Below, in pieces: positions 10,412 to 19,337 of a DNA stretch of 64,000 nucleotides. Below the pieces are notes generated by a model. That model saw only the letters and a program-made list of their open reading frames with translations. It was not told the origin of the DNA and searched no databases. Origin of the DNA: Bacteroidales bacterium (lineage in GTDB: Bacteria; Bacteroidota; Bacteroidia; Bacteroidales; F082). The DNA is taken from assembly GCA_017381865.1 (NCBI GenBank), contig JAFOBJ010000098.1:1-64000 (forward strand). Direction: 5' to 3'. Position numbers and translations under genes: made by a program. The first letter of the stretch is position 1; each line of letters begins with the position of its first letter.

Positions 10412-11359
10412 ATGTCAGAACAAATTGTTCAAATAGAAAACGTAAACCCAAGCGATTTGTATGGTGCTAATGATCAGCATCTTACAATGATCAAGTCGTT
10501 TTTTCCAAAAATAAAAATCATTGCTCGTGGCGATTTAATAAAGGTAATTGGCAAAGATGAAGAAGTCGATTATTTCATCAATCGTTTCAATTTATTGGTT
10601 CTTCATCTCGAGCGTTACGGCAACATCAGTTCTAAGGTCATAGAAGACATTATGTTATGCGCTGGAGAGTCTGATTTCATAAAAAATCTTAACGATAGCG
10701 ATGTCTTGGTTTATGGTCGTAATGGATTACAAATCAAGGCTATGACCGCAAACCAAAAACTATTGGTGAAATCCTCTGAAGAAAATGACATGATTTTTGC
10801 CATTGGTCCTGCTGGTACAGGAAAGACTTACACCGCCGTTGCATTAGCCGTCAGAGCCTTGAAAAACAAGGAAGTACGTCGTATAATATTGACACGTCCT
10901 GCCGTCGAAGCTGGCGAAAACCTCGGTTTCCTTCCTGGCGACTTAAAAGAAAAACTCGACCCTTATTTACAGCCTCTTTATGACGCATTGCGCGATATGT
11001 TGCCTCAAGCAAAACTTCAAGCCTTCATAGAAGACGGAACAATAGAAATCGCGCCACTTGCCTTTATGCGTGGACGTACCCTCGACAACGCTTTCGTGAT
11101 TCTCGACGAAGCCCAAAACGCAACACAATCTCAGCTAAAAATGTTCCTCACTCGTATGGGACGCTCAGCTAAGTTCGTCATTACCGGCGACATAACTCAA
11201 ATCGACTTGCCTAAGAACCAGCCTTCTGGATTACCTCAAGCAATGGAAGTGTTAAAAAATGTTAAGGGAATCTCGTTTATACATCTAGACGAAAAAGATG
11301 TGGTACGACATAAACTCGTCACCGCAATTATCAATGCTTACGCTAAGTTCAATTCATAA
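10412..11359 (+). CDS. PhoH family ATPase
   Basis: 315 residues. Walker A GPAGTGKT is at 132-139 and Walker B FVILDEAQN near 228-236, with the PhoH signature LTRPAVEAGENLGFLPGD between them. The N-terminal 110 residues carry the KH-like part seen in PhoH/PhoL proteins. Members are cytoplasmic ATPases linked to RNA metabolism, often near ybeY, which is not seen here. The last residues, KFNS plus the TAA stop, are encoded by the ATTCATAATTCATAATGC word repeat, so the true C-terminus has been overwritten by, or extends into, the repeat. Confidence 0.93.
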   Translation: MSEQIVQIENVNPSDLYGANDQHLTMIKSFFPKIKIIARGDLIKVIGKDEEVDYFINRFNLLVLHLERYGNISSKVIEDIMLCAGESDFIKNLNDSDVLVYGRNGLQIKAMTANQKLLVKSSEENDMIFAIGPAGTGKTYTAVALAVRALKNKEVRRIILTRPAVEAGENLGFLPGDLKEKLDPYLQPLYDALRDMLPQAKLQAFIEDGTIEIAPLAFMRGRTLDNAFVILDEAQNATQSQLKMFLTRMGRSAKFVITGDITQIDLPKNQPSGLPQAMEVLKNVKGISFIHLDEKDVVRHKLVTAIINAYAKFNS

Positions 11360-11398
11360 TTCATAATGCACAATGCATAATTTAAAAAACTATGAATT
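11350..11398. repeat. word repeat, ATTCATAATGCATAATT type
   Basis: Copies of ATTCATA and ATGCATAATT start inside the last codons of phoH and run into the gap before purC. Confidence 0.85.
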
Positions 11399-11435
11399 AT
11401 AAATTTAAAAAATATTAACTCAAAAAATATAAAAA

Positions 11436-12386
11436 ATGAACGCTTTAACAAAAACTGATTTCAATTTCAAAGGTCAAACAAAAGTATATCACGGTAAAGT
11501 TCGTGATGTTTATTTCATTGACAATAAATATCTTGTAATGGTCGCCAGCGATCGTATTTCAGCATTCGACGTCATTCTTCCAGAAGGCATTCCTTACAAA
11601 GGACAAGTTTTGAACCAAATCGCAGCTTTGTTTTTGGACGAAACAAAAGACATCGTTCCTAACTGGAAAATCGCTACTCCAGACCCAATGGTGACTGTTG
11701 GTAGACTTTGCAAGCCTTTCCCAGTTGAAATGATTATCCGCGGCTACCTCACTGGAAGTTCTTGGCGCACATACAAAAGCGGCAAACGCGAAATCTGCGG
11801 CGTAGCAATTCCTGACGGAATGAAAGAACACCAACGCTTCGAAAAACCAATCATCACTCCTACTACAAAAGCTGACGAAGGTCACGACGAAGACATCTCT
11901 CGCGAAGAAATCATCCGCCAAGGTCTTATCAGCGAAGAAGATTACAAACAAATCGAAGAAATCACATATAAATTATTCCAACGCGGTTCAGAAATAGCTG
12001 CTAAACACGGACTTATCCTCGTTGACACAAAATACGAATTCGGTAAAATTGGCGATCAAATCTACCTCATGGACGAAATCCATACTCCTGACTCATCACG
12101 TTATTTCATCGCTGACGAGTACGAAGAATGCTTCGAAAAAGGTCTTCCTGTAAAACAACTTTCAAAAGAATTCGTACGCGAATGGTTAATGGCAAACGGA
12201 TTCCAAGGCCAAGAAGGTCAACAAGTTCCAGAAATGACCCCTGAAATCGTAAACAGCATCTCTGAACGTTACATCGAACTTTACGAAAAAGTCACAGGCA
12301 AGAAATTTGAAAAAGCCGACGAATCTGACGACATCTTAAAACGTATCGAAAAGAACATCGCCGACTGCCTTGAAAACCTTGAATAA
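11436..12386 (+). CDS. purC: phosphoribosylaminoimidazole-succinocarboxamide synthase
   Basis: 316 residues, the long form common in Bacteroidota and eukaryotes rather than the 240-residue E. coli type. Conserved parts include [20 protein letters not shown] (ATP loop), [11 protein letters not shown] and the segment with [10 protein letters not shown] and [12 protein letters not shown]. It joins CAIR to aspartate with ATP in purine synthesis in the cytoplasm. It stands alone, not in a pur operon. A PurF-like gene lies 48 kb further on. Codon use is rich in C-ending codons, as expected of a well-expressed gene here. Confidence 0.96.
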   Translation: MNALTKTDFNFKGQTKVYHGKVRDVYFIDNKYLVMVASDRISAFDVILPEGIPYKGQVLNQIAALFLDETKDIVPNWKIATPDPMVTVGRLCKPFPVEMIIRGYLTGSSWRTYKSGKREICGVAIPDGMKEHQRFEKPIITPTTKADEGHDEDISREEIIRQGLISEEDYKQIEEITYKLFQRGSEIAAKHGLILVDTKYEFGKIGDQIYLMDEIHTPDSSRYFIADEYEECFEKGLPVKQLSKEFVREWLMANGFQGQEGQQVPEMTPEIVNSISERYIELYEKVTGKKFEKADESDDILKRIEKNIADCLENLE

Positions 12387-12388
12387 TT

Positions 12389-12482
12389 TGGATTTGAGGG
12401 TATGAGGATTTGAGGATTTGAGGGTATGAGGGTATGAGGAGTTAAGCTAAATATTCCTCAATTCCTTAGTTCCTCAATTCCA
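12389..12482. repeat. word repeats, GAGGGTATGAGGATTT and TTCCTCAATTCC types
   Basis: Tandem GAGGGTATGAGGATTTGAGG words are followed by CTCAATTCCTTAGTTCCTC words. The second group overlaps the last codons and stop of the next (minus-strand) gene. Confidence 0.85.
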
Positions 12483-13288
12483 TCTCGAAAGATATTTTTT
12501 ATAACTGAAGTATTTCTTGTCGGTTCAAAATATTTTAATTCAGCTTTGATATTCAACTGATTAAGATAATTTCTAATATCTTTTCTTGTCAGAACAATTC
12601 CATTATTAAATGGATTTATATAAAACAAGACATCTTCCAATTGAGGGAAATGTCTTGTTTTTTTACAATATGCCAAAACAAAATGATGTGGCAAAATAAC
12701 AGGATAAATAGGAAGATTAAGACGCTCAGCCACAATGCAATACAACATTCCTAAAGAAAATGGATTACCAATATGTGTTTCTAAAAGTTTATTAACATAA
12801 TAATAATCCTGATTGCCAACAGCCACTTTATCACCTTTAAATTTATTTATTTCATAAATGATATGATTCAAAACCTTAACCTGTTCAAGAGGAGTCAAAT
12901 TGTAATTCAGTTCCTTCTCGACTTGTTCTATAATCATAACAATCTGAAAACCAATACCATTCCAATCAGATTTAGGAAATCTATATTTTGACAATATGAA
13001 ATAAGGCTCCAAAAGATCATACTCGCGTTTGTCGTGCCACGAATTAAGCATATTCATAACACTATGTTTATCAATAACATTTATAAGACTTTCCAATCTT
13101 TCTTTAAGGAAAGAATCCGTTGTCTGCTCTAATTTTTCTTTCAATAAAGGCAGGACTTGTTCGCCGCAATCAATAATTGCTTTCGCTATATTAATATATA
13201 GGTGTTCGTCGGGTTCATCAAGGAGAAAAATCAAGGATTTTGTCTTTTGACTTTGACTCTGACACTGACTCTGACTTGTTGTTTTCAT
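12458..13288 (-). CDS. SirB1/transglutaminase-like superfamily protein
   Basis: 276 residues. The N-terminal third is helical, like a HEAT-type region (AIIDCGEQVLPLLKEKLEQ), and residues about 110-225 match the Transglut_core2 (SirB1) pattern, with NPFSLGMLYCIVAERLNLPI and the following LPHHFVLAY. Function is not established for this family in Bacteroidota. Two oddities come from DNA repeats: residues 3-15 are a Ser/Gln stretch (TSQSQCQSQSQ) encoded by GACTCTGACACT words, and the C-terminal ELRN plus the TGA stop are encoded by a CTCAATTCC word repeat. The real start may lie after the Ser/Gln stretch. Confidence 0.72.
   Translation of the reverse strand: MKTTSQSQCQSQSQKTKSLIFLLDEPDEHLYINIAKAIIDCGEQVLPLLKEKLEQTTDSFLKERLESLINVIDKHSVMNMLNSWHDKREYDLLEPYFILSKYRFPKSDWNGIGFQIVMIIEQVEKELNYNLTPLEQVKVLNHIIYEINKFKGDKVAVGNQDYYYVNKLLETHIGNPFSLGMLYCIVAERLNLPIYPVILPHHFVLAYCKKTRHFPQLEDVLFYINPFNNGIVLTRKDIRNYLNQLNIKAELKYFEPTRNTSVIKNIFRDGIEELRN
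13243..13279. repeat. word repeat inside a reading frame, GACTCTGACACT type
   Basis: Imperfect copies of GACTTTGACTCT and GACACTGACTCT encode the Ser/Gln-rich N-terminus of the SirB1-like protein. Confidence 0.8.
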
Positions 13289-13345
13289 GTTATTAAGTTT
13301 TAACCTGAAAACAATGATTTAGCAATAAAGTTTTAATGGAGTCAA

Positions 13346-13927
13346 TTATTTATAGAAATTCATGTCAATCATATAGTTATATGATTTTTCTGGCATAAAG
13401 TAACGTACGTCTTTATTTTCAGCAACGGCATTTCTGATGAAAGTTGACGAAATTTCAATTTCCGGAGCGTCGATAATACGAACAGACTGATGATTTACCA
13501 ATTCGCCTCCATCGTAATTTTTTCTTGGATAAACCAGAAGACGATAATTATCCAAAATATCCTGAGCGTTTTTCCACTTTTTAAAATTAACGAGATTATC
13601 CATTCCGCATATCAGACAGAATTCCACATCAGGATATAATTCCGACAAACGATTAAGAGTATCAATAGTATACGATGGTTTTGGCATATTAAATTCTATG
13701 TCGCAGACCTCAAAACGCGAGTCATTTTTCACTGCCATTTCGAGCATATCGCGACGATAATGATCTTTCAGCAGCGACTTTTCATCTTTAAACGGGTTTT
13801 GAGGACTGACGACGAACCATATAGAATCCAAATCGGAATATTCCACCATATAGTTGGCAAGCATCAGATGTCCGTTATGAACAGGATTGAACGAGCCGAA
13901 GAACAGACCGATTTTAGTTTTATACAT
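13346..13927 (-). CDS. nadD: nicotinate-nucleotide adenylyltransferase
   Basis: 193 residues. The nucleotidyltransferase motif GSFNPVHNGH at 11-20 carries the HxGH signature, and the C-terminal IEISSTFIRNAV matches the ISSTxIR motif. It adenylates nicotinate mononucleotide to deamido-NAD, the substrate of NadE, whose gene is 27 kb away. It starts 2 bases after yicC and is almost certainly co-transcribed with it. Confidence 0.95.
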   Translation of the reverse strand: MYKTKIGLFFGSFNPVHNGHLMLANYMVEYSDLDSIWFVVSPQNPFKDEKSLLKDHYRRDMLEMAVKNDSRFEVCDIEFNMPKPSYTIDTLNRLSELYPDVEFCLICGMDNLVNFKKWKNAQDILDNYRLLVYPRKNYDGGELVNHQSVRIIDAPEIEISSTFIRNAVAENKDVRYFMPEKSYNYMIDMNFYK

Positions 13928-13929
13928 TA

Positions 13930-14802
13930 TTATAATATATTGAAGAGTTGTTCTTTGATTTTCTCGAGTTCGTCTTTCATTTTAACAACAAGACGTTGAA
14001 TATCAGCGTCGTTAGCTTTAGAACCGAGAGTATTTATCTCACGTCCCATTTCCTGAGCAATGAAACCGAGTTTCTTGCCAGCACCTTCCTCATCGATAGT
14101 CTCTTCATAATAAGCGCAGTGTTTTGCAAGACGTACCTTTTCCTCTGTAATATCTAACTTTTCGAGATAAAATATCAATTCTTGTTCGAAGCGATTTTCG
14201 TCATATTTACCTGATTGAGTAAGTTCAGTAAGATTCTTTATCAATTTATTTTTGATATTCTCATGACGATTGTTTTCGTAAGGACCGACTTCGTTAAGAT
14301 ATTGAACTATAAGGTCTTTTCTTTTTATCAAATCTTGTTTAAGTATCTCGCCTTCTTTCTTGCGGAAATCATCTGTCATATCAAGAGCTGACTGCAAAGT
14401 CTCCTTAATTTTTTCGAAGAAATTTTCGTCATATTGTTGTTCAGGAGTTACGAAAATTCCTGGCATTTTAAAGAGAAGCATCGCTAAATCAGCAGATTGC
14501 GGAATATTATATTCTTCAGAAATTTCTTTAACTTGTTTAAGATAAGAAGCTATGACCTCTTTTTCTATATGAGTATTTTGTTCAACGTTAGTATCTGTGA
14601 TAGAAACCATGACGTCAACCTTACCTCTTTGCAAAGTCGCTGCTACCATATTACGATATTCCAATTCTTGGGAACGTATTTCCTGTGGTAATTTCACAGA
14701 CAAATCTAATTGTTTAGAATTCAATGTTTTAACTTCAACAACAATTCTTTTTGTAAGGTATATTTGTTCGGCTTTACCATAGCCTGTCATTGATTTTATC
14801 AT
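13930..14802 (-). CDS. YicC family endoribonuclease-like protein
   Basis: 290 residues with the family start MIKSMTGYGKAEQ and the conserved C-terminal (DUF1732) block around GKKLGFIAQEMGREINTLGSKAND. YicC has been reported as an endoribonuclease involved in RNA turnover in E. coli. In many bacteria it sits next to gmk; here its partner is nadD, 2 bases downstream. The promoter at 14820-14853 drives the pair. Confidence 0.92.
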   Translation of the reverse strand: MIKSMTGYGKAEQIYLTKRIVVEVKTLNSKQLDLSVKLPQEIRSQELEYRNMVAATLQRGKVDVMVSITDTNVEQNTHIEKEVIASYLKQVKEISEEYNIPQSADLAMLLFKMPGIFVTPEQQYDENFFEKIKETLQSALDMTDDFRKKEGEILKQDLIKRKDLIVQYLNEVGPYENNRHENIKNKLIKNLTELTQSGKYDENRFEQELIFYLEKLDITEEKVRLAKHCAYYEETIDEEGAGKKLGFIAQEMGREINTLGSKANDADIQRLVVKMKDELEKIKEQLFNIL

Positions 14803-14819
14803 AATTTTTTCTTTTGCTA

Positions 14820-14853
14820 CAAAGATACGCCAAAATTCTTGTTTTTTTTCAAA
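14820..14853 (-). promoter_or_regulatory. promoter of yicC-nadD
   Basis: On the minus strand TATCTTTG (plus 14820-14827) and TTTG (plus 14850-14853) are 22 bases apart, close to the Bacteroidota consensus, and the -7 box is 17 bases from the ATG. Confidence 0.65.
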
Positions 14854-14882
14854 AAAATTATTTTCTTTGTGAGTACCTTTTT

Positions 14883-14938
14883 AGGCCTAAGGCTGTTGGA
14901 TAAAAGTTCAATAGCTAAAAGCCAAAAGCTTTAGTTCA
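14883..14938. repeat. word repeat, AAGGCTGTTG/CAATAGCTAAAAGCC type
   Basis: Imperfect inverted words (CCTAAGGCTGTTG against CAATAGCTAAAAGCC and TTTAGTTC) fill the leader of the rocD gene. Confidence 0.65.
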
Positions 14939-14969
14939 AAAATAATATTAACATTTAAACATAAAAATT

Positions 14970-16196
14970 ATGACAGAAAAAATGACCTCACAACTAGCAA
15001 TGGAGCTAGAAGCAAAATATGGAGCACATAATTATCATCCACTTCCTGTAGTTTTAGCAAAAGGTAAAGGAGCCAAGGTTTGGGACGTCGAAGGCAATGA
15101 ATATTATGATTTTTTATCAGCTTATTCAGCTGTAAATCAAGGACATTGTCACCCAGCAATCATCAAGGCATTATGTGACCAAGCACAAAATCTCACTTTA
15201 AGTTCACGCGCTTTCTATAACGACAGCCTCGGCGTTTGGGAAAAATACATCACAGAATATTTCGGTTACGACAAAGTTCTTCCAATGAACACAGGTGCAG
15301 AAGCTGACGAAACAGCTCTTAAATTGGCACGTCGTTGGGGAACTGTTTGCAAAGGCATTCCAAATGATGAAGTTACAATCGTTTGCTGCGAAGGCAACTT
15401 CCACGGACGTACAATCACCATCATCACTATGTCGAACGACCCTGACTCATACGCAAATTACGGTCCTTTGACACCAGGTTTCATCCGCATTCCATACAAC
15501 GATCCAGACGCATTGGAAGCTGTATTGGCAGAACACGGACACAAAATCGCTGGTTTCTTGTTAGAACCAATTCAAGGCGAAGCTGGCGTTTATGTTCCAG
15601 ACGAAGGTTATCTCAAAAAATGCTACGACATCTGTAAGAAATACAATGTCTTATTCATGGCCGACGAAGTTCAAAGCGGTATCGCTCGTACTGGCAAGAT
15701 GTTAGCCTGCGACCACGAAAACGTACGTCCTGACATTCTTATCTTAGGCAAAGCATTGAGCGGCGGCGTAGTTCCTGTTTCTGCTGTCTTGGCCGACGAC
15801 TACATCATGATGAACATCAAACCAGGTGAACACGGTTCAACATTCGGTGGCAACCCAATCGCTGCTAAGGTAAGTATGGCTGCTCTTCAAGTCGTTAAAG
15901 ACGAAAACCTCATGGAAAGAGCTGAATATCTCGGCAAAATATTCCGTGAAGAAATGAGCAAAATCGACAGCCCAATGATTGAATTGGTTCGCGGTAAAGG
16001 TTTACTCAACGCTGTCATTATCAAACCAAAAGATGGTAAAGAAGCATGGGACGTTTGTATGAAGATGAAAGAAAACGGCGTATTGGCAAAACCAACACAC
16101 CAACACATCATCCGCTTCGCTCCACCTTTAGTAATCACTGAAGAAGAATTACGCGCAGCAATAGAAATCATTAAAGAAACTATCTTATCATTCTAA
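14970..16196 (+). CDS. rocD: ornithine aminotransferase
   Basis: 408 residues, full length, a class-III PLP aminotransferase. [19 protein letters not shown] (cofactor phosphate region), the [12 protein letters not shown] motif around 231-242 and the PLP lysine in ILGKALSGG (Lys261) are all present. It moves the delta-amino group of ornithine to 2-oxoglutarate, giving glutamate-5-semialdehyde, and links arginine/ornithine with proline and glutamate. Single-gene unit, followed by a strong inverted repeat at 16209-16250. Acetylornithine aminotransferase is the main alternative; the overall pattern favours RocD. Confidence 0.93.
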   Translation: MTEKMTSQLAMELEAKYGAHNYHPLPVVLAKGKGAKVWDVEGNEYYDFLSAYSAVNQGHCHPAIIKALCDQAQNLTLSSRAFYNDSLGVWEKYITEYFGYDKVLPMNTGAEADETALKLARRWGTVCKGIPNDEVTIVCCEGNFHGRTITIITMSNDPDSYANYGPLTPGFIRIPYNDPDALEAVLAEHGHKIAGFLLEPIQGEAGVYVPDEGYLKKCYDICKKYNVLFMADEVQSGIARTGKMLACDHENVRPDILILGKALSGGVVPVSAVLADDYIMMNIKPGEHGSTFGGNPIAAKVSMAALQVVKDENLMERAEYLGKIFREEMSKIDSPMIELVRGKGLLNAVIIKPKDGKEAWDVCMKMKENGVLAKPTHQHIIRFAPPLVITEEELRAAIEIIKETILSF

Positions 16197-16208
16197 TAAA
16201 GACCTAAT

Positions 16209-16250
16209 GTCGCAAAGATGCAAAGATTTACCACTTTGTGTCTTTGCGAC
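16209..16250. repeat. inverted word repeat, GTCGCAAAGATGCAAAG type
   Basis: GTCGCAAAGATGCAAAG faces CTTTGTGTCTTTGCGAC over a short loop, a long near-perfect stem just after rocD. It may end transcription, although no T-run follows. Confidence 0.75.
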
Positions 16251-16265
16251 TTATCATATAAAAAT

Positions 16266-16535
16266 ATGTTAATAAAAATTGTGATTTTTTATTACCTATT
16301 GTTAATCAACATAGGCAATTTTTTGGCTTTCGGTATTGACAAGCGCCAAGCCAGAAAAAACAAAGGTCGTATTCCAGAATCGACACTGATGTCGCTGTCA
16401 ATATTAGGCGGAGCCGTTGGAGGACTTTTCGCCATGTACATTTTTAAACATAAAAAAAAGAAAGCCAGATTCTTTTTAACCTTGCCTATATTGGCAATTT
16501 TCTATACCGTAATAGCAATATTGATATTTCTCTAA
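16266..16535 (+). CDS. DUF1294 membrane protein
   Basis: 90 residues from ATG 16266; the upstream in-frame ATG at 16218 lies in an inverted repeat and would add residues not typical of the family. DUF1294 signs are FLAFGIDKRQARKNKGRIPE followed by LGGAVGGLFAMYIFKHKKKK, with two or three membrane segments. Function unknown. Its last 4 bases overlap the end of the convergent HSDR_N gene. Confidence 0.82.
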   Translation: MLIKIVIFYYLLLINIGNFLAFGIDKRQARKNKGRIPESTLMSLSILGGAVGGLFAMYIFKHKKKKARFFLTLPILAIFYTVIAILIFL

Positions 16536-16954
16536 AAAAGATTTGGAAGTCCAGCAAGAGCTTCCATTTTTTTATTTTCAAAATCGATGTGATAACAAAA
16601 CATCGTCTTTCCATTTGTCAAAACGAGATATTCTACATTCAATCCTGAATAATAACGAATTGCTTGGTCGAGGACTTTCTGTGTAATCGGCACATATTCA
16701 GCCTTACATTCCACTATCATCTTAGGCTTAGTTTCCTTATCAAAAACAACAATATCACAACGTTTGGGCAAATTATTCACCTTGATAGAATATTCCACAG
16801 CAATAAGTCCAGCAGGATAATTTTTCTTTTCCACAAGATAAAATAGCATCTTCTGACGCACTTCCTCTTCTGGCGTCAAAACACAATAAATCTTGCGGAC
16901 AGGATCAAATACTTTTGTCCTATTATCTTCAATAATAGTGTTAAACCAATTCAT
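16532..16954 (-). CDS. HSDR_N domain protein (PD-(D/E)XK nuclease-like)
   Basis: 140 residues that match the N-terminal nuclease domain of type I restriction R subunits (HSDR_N_2): CDIVVFDKETKPKMIVECKA contains the D...ExK arrangement, preceded by TPEEEVRQKMLFYL. No helicase, M or S subunit is nearby, so it is a stand-alone domain found widely in Bacteroidota, often near DNA polymerase genes. It may cut or bind DNA ends; its role is not known. The only promoter-like box is 6 bases before the ATG, which would give a leaderless message. Confidence 0.82.
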   Translation of the reverse strand: MNWFNTIIEDNRTKVFDPVRKIYCVLTPEEEVRQKMLFYLVEKKNYPAGLIAVEYSIKVNNLPKRCDIVVFDKETKPKMIVECKAEYVPITQKVLDQAIRYYSGLNVEYLVLTNGKTMFCYHIDFENKKMEALAGLPNLF

Positions 16955-16959
16955 GCAGA

Positions 16960-16967
16960 CAAAAATA
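16960..16967 (-). promoter_or_regulatory. possible leaderless promoter of the HSDR_N gene
   Basis: CAAAAATA on the plus strand reads TATTTTTG on the minus strand. It ends 6 bases before the ATG at 16954, so transcription would begin at or near the start codon. Confidence 0.45.
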
Positions 16968-17020
16968 TAAAATTGTTAAAATAAATTATAATTTTAACCA
17001 CAAAATATATGTATATTTAT

Positions 17021-17028
17021 TATTTTTG
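17021..17028 (+). promoter_or_regulatory. promoter -7 box for the BACON lipoprotein gene
   Basis: TATTTTTG is a full TAnnTTTG match, 29 bases before the ATG. Confidence 0.6.
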
Positions 17029-17057
17029 CAAAATATAAACTTAACAATCATAGGGAA

Positions 17058-18515
17058 ATGAAAAAGTTATTATTCTTAGCGATTATCGCTCTTATGACGC
17101 TAACTTATGCGTGCGGTCCAAAAGAAACAATATTTGAACTCACATCCGACTCGGTTATCAACGCACCTAGCCAAGGTGGCGAATACACCATCACCTACAA
17201 TCTTGTTACAGAAGAAGTCAACACCATCAAGGCTGTCTCTGACAACAAAGAAATGATAAAATCTATTGACACACAAACAGATGGTTGTATTTACATACAA
17301 GTTGCAGAAAATACTACAACACAAAGTCGCGAGGCAACAATCCTCGTAAGCTACGGCAGCAAATGCTTCGACGTAACTGTTGAACAAGCTGAAAAAACTA
17401 AAGAACCAGAAACTCCAGTCGACCCTGAAAATCCAGTCGACCCTGAAAATCCAGTAGATCCAGAAAATCCAGTCGACCCTGAAAATCCAGTCGACCCTGA
17501 AAATCCAGTAGATCCAGAAAATCCAGTCGACCCTGAAAACCCTGTCGACCCAGAAGACCCAGAAGACCCAGAAGACCCATACGATCCAGACGGTCACATT
17601 ATCAATATTGAAGCAAACCAATTATTTGGAAGTTATTATGGTGCAAACTCTATGGGTAACTCAAGCCTTTATTGGATTATTTTGTCAAAAGATGGTATTG
17701 TTGACGGAGTTGCTACACCTAATTCAGAATACTTCCGTTTAGACCTTATCGGACCAGCTGCTGCTGATGAAAACAACATCCGCATTCCTGACGGACACTA
17801 CACCCTCGACATCGAAAATACATTCAATGATTTTTCAATCCTCAAAACCAACAATACCGACTACGCATATATCAACAACGCTGGCGAACAAATATCAACA
17901 CCATTCACATACGCTGAATTAGAAGTTTACGGCAATAGTATATTTCTTATGGCTGTTGTTGAAGACAAAGAATATCATGTAAGCTTTAACGGTGACTATA
18001 CCATTGATTATAACCAACTTTCAGAAACTATTTCATCACTCACTTCTGATTATGAAATCAATTTGAGCAATTGTACTGGCACCGTAAAATGCTACGGAGA
18101 TTATTGGAATTGCGGCTATTGCAACTGGGGAATAGAATTTGTATGCGACAAAGGCTTAAACGAAGGCACATTCCTTGTTTTAGACTTTTTAACAGACACA
18201 AATACCAATGGAGCATCTGGATTTGAAGGCACATATCGTTCATCAGGTTTCATGGAAGAAGACCCAACACAGCCTGCATGGGACGCTTATAAATTCATCC
18301 CAGGCTTCCGTCTCAGTGACATTTCCAACGATATGTTAGGCTCTGTACTTGTTGAATACATTGACGGAATCGCTGTTGAGCAAGCTCCTATTTATAATGG
18401 TGAATTCACAATCACTAAAAACAGTAACGGCACACATACAATTGTAATCAACGCCACTGACGACGCCGTTCCAGGACATAAAATAACACTCAATTGGACT
18501 GGCGTGCTTCAATAA
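17058..18515 (+). CDS. BACON-domain lipoprotein with PVDPEN-repeat linker
   Basis: 485 residues. Lipoprotein signal MKKLLFLAIIALMTLTYAC with lipid Cys19. Residues about 24-117 look like a BACON beta-sandwich (GGEYTITYNLV, then REATILVSYGSK and VTVEQAEK), a fold thought to bind carbohydrate or mucin. Residues about 121-174 are a rigid acidic linker of seven PVDPEN units and several DPE variants. The C-terminal 300 residues (from about 184) form an unrecognised beta-rich domain containing CYGDYWNCGYCNWG. A surface-exposed, cell-anchored binding protein is the reasonable inference. The linker DNA is an 18-base tandem repeat and so probably varies in length. Confidence 0.8.
   Translation: MKKLLFLAIIALMTLTYACGPKETIFELTSDSVINAPSQGGEYTITYNLVTEEVNTIKAVSDNKEMIKSIDTQTDGCIYIQVAENTTTQSREATILVSYGSKCFDVTVEQAEKTKEPETPVDPENPVDPENPVDPENPVDPENPVDPENPVDPENPVDPENPVDPEDPEDPEDPYDPDGHIINIEANQLFGSYYGANSMGNSSLYWIILSKDGIVDGVATPNSEYFRLDLIGPAAADENNIRIPDGHYTLDIENTFNDFSILKTNNTDYAYINNAGEQISTPFTYAELEVYGNSIFLMAVVEDKEYHVSFNGDYTIDYNQLSETISSLTSDYEINLSNCTGTVKCYGDYWNCGYCNWGIEFVCDKGLNEGTFLVLDFLTDTNTNGASGFEGTYRSSGFMEEDPTQPAWDAYKFIPGFRLSDISNDMLGSVLVEYIDGIAVEQAPIYNGEFTITKNSNGTHTIVINATDDAVPGHKITLNWTGVLQ
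17418..17579 (+). repeat. 18-base coding tandem repeat with 54-base higher order
   Basis: Unit GTCGACCCTGAAAATCCA (type A) and the synonymous GTAGATCCAGAAAATCCA (type B) run in the order A A B A A B A, then decay into GAAGACCCA units. The AAB pattern shows that 54-base blocks were duplicated as a whole. Confidence 0.9.
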
Positions 18516-18569
18516 GAAAAGGTAGCAAAAAAAATAAAAAAGCAGAGTGATATTATTTCAAAAAATAAT

Positions 18570-18577
18570 TATCTTTG
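18570..18577 (+). promoter_or_regulatory. promoter -7 box for tRNA-Glu
   Basis: TATCTTTG is a full match, 20 bases before the mature tRNA. The leader CCGCTAAAACACAGCGG between them can form a 5-base-pair hairpin directly before the tRNA 5' end. Confidence 0.65.
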
Positions 18578-18597
18578 CACCGCTAAAACACAGCGGA

Positions 18598-18670
18598 GTC
18601 GGGTTCTACTAGTCGGTCAGGTAACGACACTCTCACTGTCGAAACAGGGGTTCGAATCCCCTACCCGATA
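18598..18670 (+). tRNA. tRNA-Glu(CUC)
   Basis: A 73-base cloverleaf. The acceptor stem GTCGGGT pairs with ACCCGAT (first pair G-U), D-stem TACT/GGTA, anticodon stem CGACA/TGTCG with the 7-base loop CTCTCAC, so the anticodon is CTC at 18632-18634, and T-stem AGGGG/CCCCT around TTCGAAT. Discriminator A; CCA is not encoded. It reads GAG glutamate codons. Flanked by its own promoter and terminator. Confidence 0.93.
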
Positions 18671-18676
18671 CAAAAA

Positions 18677-18709
18677 AAAAGACAGCTTCATAAAGGCTGT
18701 CTTTTTTTG
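18677..18709 (+). terminator. intrinsic terminator after tRNA-Glu
   Basis: AAGACAGC and GCTGTCTT form the stem around a short loop and are followed by a run of T. The A-run on the other side makes it usable by the convergent PAP2 gene too. Confidence 0.85.
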
Positions 18710-18719
18710 TCTATAAGTA

Positions 18720-19271
18720 TCAGCACTTATTGATTTTTTGACTTATCAACTTATTGACTCTAACAAAACCCCATCCTATTATCGCTCCAACAACGGCTCC
18801 GACAAGAACATCGCCTGGATAATGCACGCCCATATAAATTCTGCTATAAGCAACTAACGAAGCCCAGACAAACATAACCCACGCTATTTTAGAGTAATAT
18901 TGTTTTAACATTTGTGTAATAAAAACTGCCAATGCGAAAGCGTTACAAGCATGCGACGAAATGAATCCGTAGGCACCGCCACAATGTCCGTTAGGAAGAT
19001 AAACCAAATCTTTAATCGCTTCGTTATGACATGGTCGAGGACGTTCAAAAAGAGGCTTGAAAACACTCGACGAAATTTGATCAGAACAGATAATCAATAA
19101 GATTATACTGATTATAACCAAAACACTTTGCTTTTTATAATTCTTTATGAGCAAAAATAGTAGCACCAAATAAAACGGCAGCCATGTAAGTTTGCCAGAA
19201 ATAAATATCATAATCGGGTCAAGCCAATCAGCATGAAGTCCGTTTAAGAAGAGGAATAATTCTGTATCCAT
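18720..19271 (-). CDS. PAP2 family membrane phosphatase
   Basis: 183 residues with about five membrane segments. The three phosphatase motifs are present: KPLFERPRP (K-x6-RP), GFISSHACNAF (the SGH motif in the variant form SSH) and SRIYMGVHYPGD (SR-x5-H-x3-D). It likely removes phosphate from a lipid such as undecaprenyl diphosphate or phosphatidic acid on the outer face of the inner membrane; which one cannot be told from sequence. Single gene, convergent with tRNA-Glu. Confidence 0.9.
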   Translation of the reverse strand: MDTELFLFLNGLHADWLDPIMIFISGKLTWLPFYLVLLFLLIKNYKKQSVLVIISIILLIICSDQISSSVFKPLFERPRPCHNEAIKDLVYLPNGHCGGAYGFISSHACNAFALAVFITQMLKQYYSKIAWVMFVWASLVAYSRIYMGVHYPGDVLVGAVVGAIIGWGFVRVNKLISQKINKC

Positions 19272-19337
19272 ATAAAGTTTATAGTTTATAGTAGTTAGGG
19301 AGGGGAAGGTTTAGAGGGATAAGTGTATGTTTCGTTC

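Noticed and set aside
16218..16265. Upstream ATG for the DUF1294 gene
   Set aside because: It lies within a strong inverted repeat; the family start fits ATG 16266.
17100..17621. Antisense frame of 173 codons rich in Val/Trp/Phe across the PVDPEN region
   Set aside because: It is open only because the 18-base repeat has no stop in that frame; it has no promoter or family pattern.
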